Shown here in pieces: positions 1 to 5,331 of a DNA stretch of 9,693 nucleotides (within the stretch, counting starts at the first letter, position 1; each line of letters begins with the position of its first letter). Made by a program: the position numbers and the translations under genes. Source of the stretch: Streptomyces katrae (GTDB lineage: Bacteria; Actinomycetota; Actinomycetes; Streptomycetales; Streptomycetaceae); contig NZ_JZWV01000319.1 in NCBI RefSeq assembly GCF_000966975.1, positions 1 to 9,693 on the forward strand. Direction: 5' to 3'. Under the pieces are notes generated by a model. The model was not told the origin of the DNA, ran no database searches, and saw only the letters and a list, made by a program, of their open reading frames with translations.

Positions 1-19
1 AGATGTGTATAAGAGACAG
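1..19. other. Nextera/Tn5 mosaic-end adapter remnant
   Basis: Bases 1-19 read AGATGTGTATAAGAGACAG, which is exactly the 19-bp Tn5 mosaic end used in Nextera libraries. This is sequencing-library DNA, not chromosome. Genomic sequence starts at base 20, inside a permease gene. The AT-rich composition of these bases also clashes with everything that follows. Confidence 0.96.
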
Positions 20-1077
20 GCGCCGATGGAGCCCATCAGGGAGCGCATGCCGACCGCCAGGCCGATGCCGGCGGCCAGGCCGATCGCGGCGGAGGTGGCG
101 CCGATGACCAGGGCCTCGGCGAGGACCGAGCGCATCACCTGGCCGCGCTTGGCGCCGACGGCGCGCAGCAGGGCCAGTTCCTTGGTGCGCTGCGCGACCA
201 GCATGGTGAAGGTGTTGTAGATGAGGAAGACGCCGACGAAGAGGGAGATGCCGGCGAAGGCGAGCAGCATGGTGCTGAAGCTGCTCATCTGCTTCTCGAT
301 GTCCTTGGCCTGCTTGGCGGCGAGTTCCTTGCCGGTCTGGGCCTTGGCGTGCTTGGCGTCGATCAGCGGCTTGATGTCGGCGAGCAGCTTGTCGGCGGAG
401 GTGCCGGCCTTGGCGGCGACGGCGAGCTCGTCGTAGTAGCCGGGCTGGAGGTAGAGCTCCTGGGCGACCTTGGTGTCGAACAGGACCAGGCTGCCGCCGG
501 CGTTGACGGCGCCGTCCTCGGTGGTGAAGACGCCGGTGAGGGTGAACTCCCTGACCGGGCCGTTGGTGGCGACGCGGACCTTGTCGCCGGTCTTGTAACC
601 GCCCTTGGCGGCGGACTCCTTGTCGAGGGCGATCTGGTCGTCCTTGGCGGGGCCGGTGCCGTCGGTGAAGGTGTAGCGGGGGTCCTTGCCGTCCTTGACG
701 GGGGCGTAGTTGGAGCCCTTGTTGGCCCAGCCGGAGCCGATCAGCCTGCCGTTCTCGTCGCCGACGCCGGCGAAGCCGGAGACCCGGCCGGAGACGGAGT
801 CGACGCCGCCCAGGGCCTTGACCTTCTCCAGGGTCTGCTGGCTGATGCCGGGCTCGCCCTGCTTCTGGCCGTCCTCGTCGCGGGAGGGGCCCCACGAGGT
901 GACGGAGACGGCTATGCCGTCGTAGCTCTTGGCGGACTGGCCGGAGAGGGCCTTGCCGAGGGTGTCGGTGAAGACGAGGGTGCCGGATACGAAGGCGACG
1001 CCGAGGGTGACGGCGAGGACCGTCATCAGCAGCCTGGCCTTGTGCGCGAGGACGTTGCGCAGGGCGGTACGGAACAT
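20..1077 (-). CDS. MacB/FtsX-type ABC transporter permease, C-terminus missing
   Basis: Reading the minus strand from the ATG at 1077-1075 gives an open frame of about 352 residues that runs into the contig end without a stop. It begins MFRTALRNVLAHKARLLMTV, with a first membrane helix at about residues 15-38. A long extracytoplasmic domain of MacB periplasmic-core type follows (about 40-262). Then come the helices of an FtsX domain (about 268-293 and 318-344), joined by the typical cytoplasmic stretch QRTKELALLRAVGAKRGQV (296-314). Streptomyces relatives are often about 840 residues with two such halves, so probably only the first half is present; that length is from memory. A possible ribosome site, AGGA, lies 11 nt before the ATG. 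The start is 56 nt downstream of the partner ATPase stop, so the two probably form one operon. The family exports lipoproteins, peptides or drugs; the substrate here is unknown. Only the gene's cut-off end and the frameshifted partner are odd. Confidence 0.88.
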
Positions 1078-1133
1078 GGGGTTATCAGTCCTGGGCTGGA
1101 AGTCTGTTCGTGGCTTCGGTGATCAGTGACCGA

Positions 1134-1911
1134 TCAGCTGGTGCGGCCCTTGGCGTCGAAGGCCTTCATCCGGTCGAGCACGCCGTCCGCGGTGGGCGCG
1201 TACATCTCGTCGACGATGCGGCCGTCGGCGAGGAAGATCACGCGGTCCGCGTAGGAGGCGGCGACCGCGTCGTGGGTGACCATCACGACGGTCTGGCCGA
1301 GCTCGCGCACCGAGTTGCGCAGGAAGCCGAGGACCTCGGCGCCGGAGCGGGAGTCGAGGTTTCCGGTGGGCTCGTCGCCGAAGATGATCTCGGGGCGGGC
1401 GGCCAGGGCGCGGGCCACGGCCACGCGCTGCTGCTGGCCGCCGGACAGCTCGGGTGGGGCGGTGGGAGAGGCGGCCGGAGAGGCCGACCATGTTCACCAC
1501 GGTGTCCAGCCACTGCTTGTCGGCCTTGCGGCCGGCGATGTCCATGGGGAGGGTGATGTTCTCCAGGGCGGTCAGGGTCGGCAGCAGGTTGAACGCCTGG
1601 AAGATGAAGCCGATCTTGTCGCGGCGCAGCTGGGTCAGCTGCTTGTCCTTGAGGCTGCCGAGCTCGGTGTCGCCGATGCGGACCGAGCCGCTGGAGAAGG
1701 TGTCCAGGCCGGCGACGCAGTGCATCAGCGTGGACTTGCCGGAGCCGGAGGGGCCCATGATCGCGGTGAACTGGCCCCGGCCGAAGTCCACGGAGACGTT
1801 GTCCAGCGCGACCACCTGGGTCTCGCCCTGGCCGTACACCTTCGAGAGCTGCGTGGCACGGGCGGCCACGGCCTGGGTGGTGTGCTGCGGGGCGTAGTTC
1901 ATGGCGGTCAC
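1134..1911 (-). pseudogene. MacB-type ABC transporter ATPase, frameshifted by one base
   Basis: Two overlapping minus-strand frames together encode one LolD/MacB-type ATPase of about 258 residues. The first frame, from GTG 1911, carries Walker A GPSGSGKS (residues 53-60) and the Q-loop glutamine in FIFQAFNLLPTLTALEN (Q105). It then drifts into an arginine- and proline-rich shadow after HRPT. The second frame resumes with [16 protein letters not shown] (signature LSGGQ), Walker [17 protein letters not shown], the H-loop histidine in MVTHD and the stop at 1134. One extra G on the plus strand in 1452-1459 explains the switch; removing it restores a complete protein of normal length. The GTG start is preferred over the ATG at 1902 because AGGAG lies 5 nt before it. 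The protein would power the adjacent permease. The break could be a genuine mutation or an assembly error in a low-quality contig end; as written, the product lacks its signature motif and Walker B and would be inactive. Confidence 0.88.
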
Positions 1912-1963
1912 GGGGACTCCTGTCGAGCGGGTCTGCTGCGCGGTGGCGGGACCCTTCCATCCT

Positions 1964-1999
1964 CACCGCGGCCCTGCCCGCGGGGGATCAGCCGCGGTG
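1964..1999. repeat. Inverted repeat upstream of the ABC operon
   Basis: CACCGCGG at 1964-1971 and CCGCGGTG at 1992-1999 form a perfect 8-bp inverted repeat around a 20-nt centre. The centre contains a second palindrome, CCCGCGGG (1977-1984). It lies 53-88 bp before the ATPase GTG, where an operator or leader hairpin would be expected. GC-rich palindromes are common by chance in such DNA, so function is a guess. Confidence 0.35.
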
Positions 2000-2184
2000 C
2001 CCGTTCGACGGTCCACTCGAGTCTGACCAGGGGCGCGGTCGTCTCCTCCTCTGGTATGACGGGGGCCCTGAGCGCGCGCCGGGGCGGAGGGGTGGCCCGG
2101 GGTGGCGCGGGGCGGCGAAATCACGTCATTTGCGGGGCGGGGCGGAGTGTCTCCTTCAGCGCTGCCGACCGTGACTTATCGGTC

Positions 2185-2212
2185 CTGACGCCCACTCAAT
2201 CGCCAATAAAAT
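2185..2212 (+). promoter_or_regulatory. Candidate promoter for the tRNA-Leu(UAA) gene
   Basis: CTGACG at 2185-2190 and TAAAAT at 2207-2212 are separated by 16 bp and resemble a housekeeping-sigma promoter. They sit in the most AT-rich stretch of this region. Transcription would start near 2219 and give a leader of about 90 nt before the tRNA. A second possible -10 box, TAGGCT, at 2260-2265 lacks a good -35 box. Neither is proven. Confidence 0.35.
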
Positions 2213-2309
2213 CAGACAACATCGGATAGACGGGCCTCTGGCCGACGGGGCGTTCCGGATAGGCTCACCGCAGCGTTCAAGGCTTTTACCACGGGGCCCG
2301 CTGCGCCCT

Positions 2310-2391
2310 GCCCGGATGGTGGAATGCAGACACGGCGAGCTTAAACCTCGCTGGCCCTCGGGCCGTGCCGGTTCAAGTCCGGCTCCGGGCA
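2310..2391 (+). tRNA. bldA: tRNA-Leu with anticodon UAA (bldA type)
   Basis: A complete class II tRNA folds here. The acceptor stem is GCCCGGA (2310-2316) with TCCGGGC (2384-2390) and discriminator A2391. The D stem is GTG/CAC, the anticodon stem GCGAG/CTCGC (2335-2339, 2347-2351), and the seven-base loop CTTAAAC (2340-2346) has anticodon TAA at 2342-2344. A long variable arm, GGCC-CTCG-GGCC (2353-2364), is the leucine-type feature. The T arm is GCCGG-TTCAAGT-CCGGC (2367-2383). The 3' CCA is not encoded. The tRNA reads UUA. In Streptomyces the only tRNA for this codon is bldA, and its loss blocks aerial growth and much antibiotic production. The body of the sequence matches my memory of S. 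coelicolor bldA almost throughout, differing mainly in the variable arm. Production is likely controlled at the upstream promoter and by 5' processing. Confidence 0.95.
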
Positions 2392-2396
2392 CTCCC

Positions 2397-2441
2397 GCGG
2401 CTCCGCCGCAGCCCCGCACGCCGTTCCCGGGGCGCCCCCGG
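2397..2441 (+). terminator. GC-rich hairpins just after the tRNA
   Basis: GCGGC-TCC-GCCGC (2397-2409) lies 5 nt beyond the tRNA end, and CCGGGG-CGC-CCCCGG (2427-2441) follows. No T tract follows either, as is usual in high-GC actinomycetes. They may end the tRNA transcript or guide its 3' trimming; both stems are short, so the call is tentative. Confidence 0.4.
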
Positions 2442-2486
2442 ATATCCCCCGGCGGTCCGCCGTGCCTTCTTCTAAGATCCTCCTCC

Positions 2487-2506
2487 AGCAGTAGGGTGCT
2501 TTTTTT
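2487..2506 (+). terminator. Weak hairpin followed by a run of seven T
   Basis: AGCA (2487-2490) can pair with TGCT (2497-2500) around GTAGGG, and the stem runs straight into T2500-T2506. The layout mimics an intrinsic terminator, but a 4-bp stem is very weak. It lies 57 nt before the next gene's start. The T run could instead be part of that gene's promoter: TTGCGA (2505-2510) and CTAAGG (2528-2533) are 17 bp apart. Confidence 0.25.
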
Positions 2507-2562
2507 GCGAACGCATTACCCTTGACGCTAAGGCCGCGCAGCGTGGCCATGGAGGAGATGAG

Positions 2563-3417
2563 ATGAGGAGCAGTAACCCGGTCTTCTCGCGACGGGGGTT
2601 CAGCCGCGACAACGGCGGCTACGCGGGCTTCGACGCGCAGTACGCGCAGGCCGGGACCGCGACGAACCCGTACGCGACGAATCCTTACGCCATCGACCCC
2701 ACCACGGGCATGCCGGCCGCGCCGGCCCGCGGCGCCGCGATGACCATCGACGACGTCGTGAGCCGTACGGCCATGACGCTCGGCGTCCTGATCGTCACCT
2801 CGGTGGTGGCCTGGCTCGCCCTGCCGGTCGACCCGGCGAACCTCGGCAAGTCGTACATGATCGGTGTGGGCGCGGCGCTCGTCGCCTTCGTCCTCGCGAT
2901 GGTCCAGAGCTTCAAGCGCAAGCCGTCCCCGGGCCTCATCCTGGCCTACGCGGCGTTCGAGGGCTTCTTCCTCGGCGTCATCTCCGCGGCGACCAGCTAC
3001 TACCTCAGCGCCGGCGTGGTCATCCAGGCCGTGCTCGGCACGATGTGCGTCTTCGCCGCCGTGCTCGTCGCGTACAAGATGCGCTGGATCCGCGTCACGC
3101 GCCGCTTCACCGGCTTCGTGATGGCCGCGGCCCTCGGCTTCGTCCTGCTGATGCTGGCGAACTCGCTGTTCATGCTGTTCGGCGGCGGTGACGGCCTCGG
3201 CTTCCGCAGCGGTCCGCTCGGCATCGTCTTCGGCATCGTGGGCGTGGTCCTGGGCGCCTGCTTCCTCGCCATGGACTTCAAGCAGGTCGAGGACGGCGTC
3301 ACCTACGGCGCCCCGCGCGAGGAGGCCTGGCTGGCCGCCTTCGGCCTCACCATGACCCTGGTGTGGATCTACCTGGAGCTGCTGCGCCTGTTCCAGATCC
3401 TCTCCGGCGACGACTAG
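2563..3417 (+). CDS. Bax inhibitor-1/YccA family membrane protein
   Basis: This 284-residue protein has a polar N-terminal tail of about 60 residues rich in Tyr, Asn and Ala, with a short NPYAT/NPYAI repeat at 35-44. Seven hydrophobic segments follow at about 70-87, 98-114, 122-145, 150-171, 183-206, 217-236 and 254-280. The motif FEGFFLGVIS (132-141) and the acidic stretch MDFKQVEDGV (237-246) before the last helix are typical of the bacterial BaxI_1 branch of the Bax inhibitor-1 superfamily. Members sit in the cytoplasmic membrane; structurally studied relatives are pH-sensitive calcium leak channels, but the role in actinomycetes is not known to me. The ATG at 2563 is fixed by GGAGG 7 nt upstream; the ATG at 2558 is out of frame. 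The gene stands alone and ends at a strong hairpin. There are no signs of damage. Confidence 0.92.
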   Translation: MRSSNPVFSRRGFSRDNGGYAGFDAQYAQAGTATNPYATNPYAIDPTTGMPAAPARGAAMTIDDVVSRTAMTLGVLIVTSVVAWLALPVDPANLGKSYMIGVGAALVAFVLAMVQSFKRKPSPGLILAYAAFEGFFLGVISAATSYYLSAGVVIQAVLGTMCVFAAVLVAYKMRWIRVTRRFTGFVMAAALGFVLLMLANSLFMLFGGGDGLGFRSGPLGIVFGIVGVVLGACFLAMDFKQVEDGVTYGAPREEAWLAAFGLTMTLVWIYLELLRLFQILSGDD

Positions 3418-3418
3418 T

Positions 3419-3487
3419 CGTACCGGCAGCCGCCGGCTCTCGGCGGTACGGGGAAGGCCCCGCGAGCGACGCTCGCGGGGCCTTCCC
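3419..3487. terminator. Bidirectional terminator, 17-bp perfect hairpin
   Basis: GGGAAGGCCCCGCGAGC (3451-3467) and its exact complement (3471-3487) enclose a GAC loop. This is a 17-bp perfect stem between two convergent genes, with no T tract. A lesser stem precedes it: CGTACCG (3419-3425) with CGGTACG (3444-3450), or alternatively CCGCCG/CGGCGG (3430-3446). It should stop transcription from both the Bax-inhibitor gene and the DUF4287 gene. Confidence 0.9.
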
Positions 3488-3524
3488 GCATCTCGGGGGT
3501 CTACAGGGGCAGGGGGGCCTGGGT

Positions 3525-3755
3525 TCAGCCGAACCGGCGGGCCGCTCTGCGCAGCCCGTACTCGTGGACGATCGCCTTCGCCTGGCCGTGCGACAGCTCG
3601 TGCGCGCCGAGCAGCCAGTTGACCTTCTCCTCGAACCGGAGGAGGGAGGGGCCCTCGTCGACGGTCCGGAGCCAGTCGGAGATCTCACGACCGGTGGTCT
3701 GGGGGATTCTGTCGATCATGTTGCGGTGGGTCTGCTCGGAGAACTCAACGGACAT
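3525..3755 (-). CDS. Small DUF4287 domain protein
   Basis: The minus strand encodes 76 residues from the ATG at 3755 to TGA at 3527-3525. The start is well supported: GGAGG (3765-3761) lies 5 nt before it. A longer open frame extends upstream, but that part has no ribosome site and runs antisense to the next gene. The protein begins MSVEFSEQTHRNMIDRIPQT. It has the pattern TGREISDWLRTV (21-32) and a second helical half with FEEKVNWLLGAHELSHGQAK (41-60), ending in an Arg-rich tail. This is the DUF4287 arrangement, in which a small helical domain of unknown function is found alone or fused to DUF5655. There is no signal peptide or membrane helix, so it is probably cytoplasmic. It is divergent from the gene at 3857 and convergent with the Bax-inhibitor gene. 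Family assignment is from memory of the motif pattern. Confidence 0.82.
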   Translation of the reverse strand: MSVEFSEQTHRNMIDRIPQTTGREISDWLRTVDEGPSLLRFEEKVNWLLGAHELSHGQAKAIVHEYGLRRAARRFG

Positions 3756-3818
3756 GGGCGCCTCCGGGGGTATCGCCGTGCTGTTCTCTTCACTGCACCG
3801 TGCCGGAGAGTTCGCCCG

Positions 3819-3849
3819 TTGGCAATGGTGCCGGACCGGCGCGTAAGGT
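3819..3849 (+). promoter_or_regulatory. Candidate promoter giving a leaderless transcript
   Basis: TTGGCA (3819-3824) and TAAGGT (3844-3849) are 19 bp apart. The -10 box ends 7 nt before the GTG at 3857, so the transcript would begin at or next to the start codon. This TAnnnT-to-start spacing is typical of leaderless mRNAs in actinobacteria. The spacer is longer than the ideal 17 bp. Confidence 0.4.
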
Positions 3850-3856
3850 CGGCCGG

Positions 3857-4216
3857 GTGCTCGATACCTCGCCCCTGACCGCCGCCGTGGAACGTTTCGC
3901 CGACCGGCTGCGGGCCGCCCCGCAGAGCCGGCTCCAGCGCGGAGCCGCCGCCGAGGCCCTGGAGCTGGCCCGTGAGCTGTCCCTGCGGGCACAGCGGCTG
4001 GAGGACCCCTCGGGGGCGGCTCCGGCGCGCGTGATGCCCGACGAGGGGGTGTTCGTCGTCGGGGACCAGCTGGCGGTGGCCGGGCTGGACCTGGCCGAGG
4101 CCCTGCGCGCCGCCCGCGGCACCGGAACCGGCCCGGACGGCGCGAAGGCCCCGTCCGAGATGCTGGACGAGGCCGTGGCGCTGGTGGAGCGGGCGGAAGT
4201 CAGAGCGATGCGATGA
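3857..4216 (+). CDS. Small helical protein of unknown function
   Basis: I do not recognise this 119-residue protein. It starts MLDTSPLTAAVERFADRLRA and is dominated by Ala, Leu, Arg and Glu, suggesting amphipathic helices at about 7-46 and 99-119. A central stretch, PDEGVFVVGDQLAVAGLDLA, is more hydrophobic. There is no signal peptide, membrane helix or cysteine. The GTG at 3857 is chosen because coding character begins there and a -10 box lies 7 nt upstream; AAGG 8 nt before it is only a weak ribosome site. An upstream in-frame GTG at 3800 would add 19 residues across the promoter region and looks wrong. Codon use is strongly GC-rich at third positions, so the gene is real. Its last 17 bp overlap the end of the opposing gene. 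Divergence from the DUF4287 gene suggests shared promoter DNA, not a known functional link. Confidence 0.72.
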   Translation: MLDTSPLTAAVERFADRLRAAPQSRLQRGAAAEALELARELSLRAQRLEDPSGAAPARVMPDEGVFVVGDQLAVAGLDLAEALRAARGTGTGPDGAKAPSEMLDEAVALVERAEVRAMR

Positions 4217-5012
4217 CGCGGTCCGCGAGGATGTAGACGTTGCTGTCCGGGTCCTCGGCGTCCCCGCAGGAGAAGGTCAGCGCGTAGGCGCCGGAGATGC
4301 CCGAGCCGCCCAGCAGGACCGGGGCCGTACCCGAGCGCAGGGCCTCGGCCAGGCGCTCCGCCGTCTCCCGGTGGCCCGGGGTCATGCACAGGGTGGTGCC
4401 GTCCGTGAAGACGTACACGTCGAGGGTGCCCAGCGGGCCCGGGCGGACGTCCGCGAGGGCCGTACGGGCCTCCGCGAGCTCCTCCAGGCGGCTGACGGTG
4501 CGCTCGTGGTCCGCGCCGGGATGCGGCTGGACCGGAACGAAGTCGGGGTGCGAGGGGTGGCGCCGGCGGGCCGCGGCCAGCTCGGCCGAATCCTCCGGGT
4601 ACTCGTCCGCGAGGTCGTCGCCCAGGACCGGCTCCAGGCCGACCAGGTCCGCCTGCCGGGGCAGGAAGACGGGGCCGTCCTCGCCCAGCCCGGGCAGCCC
4701 GCCCAGCAGGGAGGGGGCGTCGGCGGCGTCGCGGGCCTCCTGCGCGGCCCAGAACGCCCGCGCCTCGGCCAGCTCGCGCTCGCGCTCCTCGGCGAGGGCG
4801 GCGGCCACGGCGGCTCGTATCTCGGCGGCGGGGGACTCGACGGCGCTGCGGGCGTGCGGAACGCTCGCGCCGCGGGCGTGGGCCGGCAGGGCGAGCTCAT
4901 CGCGCAGGGCCGACACCTGCTTACGCAGTCCGTGTACGGCGTGCAGCGCAGCAGCGCCCACGGCCGTGGCAGCGGCCGTGGTCAGCAGCAGGGCAAGAGG
5001 CATGGCGCTCAC
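4200..5012 (-). CDS. Membrane-anchored protein of unknown function
   Basis: I cannot name this 270-residue protein. The N-terminus, MPLALLLTTAAATAVGAAAL (residues 4-23), is a hydrophobic anchor. A charged heptad-like segment follows (29-42), and then a long Ala/Glu/Arg helix (about 60-92) that may form a coiled coil. A low-complexity acidic middle and a second helix (ERTVSRLEELAEARTAL) follow. The C-terminal part (about 195-270) looks globular: LDVYVFTDGTTLCMTPGHRE, then GSGISGAYALTFSCGD, then NVYILADRVIASL. The GTG at 5012 is preferred to the ATG at 5003 because AGGAG lies 7 nt before it. The last 17 bp overlap the convergent gene at 3857-4216. It lies downstream of the thiolase on the same strand but 319 bp away behind a structured region, so it probably has its own promoter. 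The tail might bind a small ligand or partner; that is only a guess. Confidence 0.75.
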   Translation of the reverse strand: MSAMPLALLLTTAAATAVGAAALHAVHGLRKQVSALRDELALPAHARGASVPHARSAVESPAAEIRAAVAAALAEERERELAEARAFWAAQEARDAADAPSLLGGLPGLGEDGPVFLPRQADLVGLEPVLGDDLADEYPEDSAELAAARRRHPSHPDFVPVQPHPGADHERTVSRLEELAEARTALADVRPGPLGTLDVYVFTDGTTLCMTPGHRETAERLAEALRSGTAPVLLGGSGISGAYALTFSCGDAEDPDSNVYILADRVIASL

Positions 5013-5331
5013 TGACTAACTCCTGGTTGATTCGATCCCCCGACTTCCTACATCAGCTTGTCCCGTGCTGGGAATGGCGTGCAGTGCATTACGTCATGAA
5101 ATGGACAGGTCTTTCGTCCTGGAGGCCCTAGGGGGATGACGTCTGACCTGGGCAAATACCGATCCCCCAGGACAAAGGTCACATCCTGGGGGAGATTCGG
5201 TCACAGGTCGGCCGCGACGGGATTAGACCTGATGTCAGTACACCGCATGGATCTAGAGGATCCCTTGCGGGAGCTGGGGGCCCGGCTGGAGCGGTATCGG
5301 ACCCCTCACTCTGCGCGCTGTGGCCCGCGTC
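5013..5331. other. Gene-free region with interlocking repeats
   Basis: The 319 bases between the thiolase stop and the membrane-anchored protein start hold no convincing gene. The frame 5136-5339 (plus, 67 codons) has GGAGG 10 nt before its ATG, but its first 40 codons use AT-ending and rare Arg codons, unlike all neighbours. The centre, 5105-5231, is packed with inverted and direct repeats described separately. On the minus strand, GTGACC (5182-5177) and TATTTG (5158-5153) are 18 bp apart and could form a promoter for the membrane-anchored protein. Confidence 0.65.
5105..5231. repeat. Cluster of inverted and direct repeats, possible leader or operator
   Basis: CCCCCAGGA (5164-5172) pairs perfectly with TCCTGGGGG (5184-5192) around an 11-nt loop. 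The same CCCCCAGGAC strand could instead pair with GTCCTGG (5116-5122) or, one step over, ATCCCCC (5162-5168) with GGGGGAT (5131-5137), so the folds exclude one another. CAGGTC/GACCTG pairs occur twice (5106-5111 with 5145-5150; 5204-5209 with 5226-5231). GGTCACA is directly repeated at 5177-5183 and 5199-5205, exactly 22 bp apart. Such spacing is used by response-regulator dimers. It precedes the membrane-anchored protein gene on the minus strand. Confidence 0.55.

Larger units (their letters stand above)
1912..2309. other. Gene-free region between the ABC operon and the tRNA
   Basis: About 400 bases separate the ATPase start (minus) from the tRNA (plus). I see no credible gene: open frames here have no coding bias and no good ribosome site. 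The part near the ATPase is GC-rich with an inverted repeat (1964-1999). The part at about 2170-2230 is distinctly more AT-rich and holds the best candidate promoter for the tRNA. The region must therefore carry outward-facing promoters for both sides. Confidence 0.7.

Noticed and set aside
349..1122. Plus-strand Gly/Val-rich frame of about 257 codons
   Set aside because: Antisense shadow of the permease; low-complexity composition and no motif.
1424..1470. Programmed ribosomal frameshift in the ATPase
   Set aside because: No slippery heptamer or downstream stimulator is evident, and this family is not known to use one; mutation or sequencing error is simpler.
5252..5264. TCTAGAGGATCCC, identical to part of the pUC polylinker
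   Set aside because: Only 13 bases match; the flanks do not continue into polylinker or vector sequence, so it is most likely chance.
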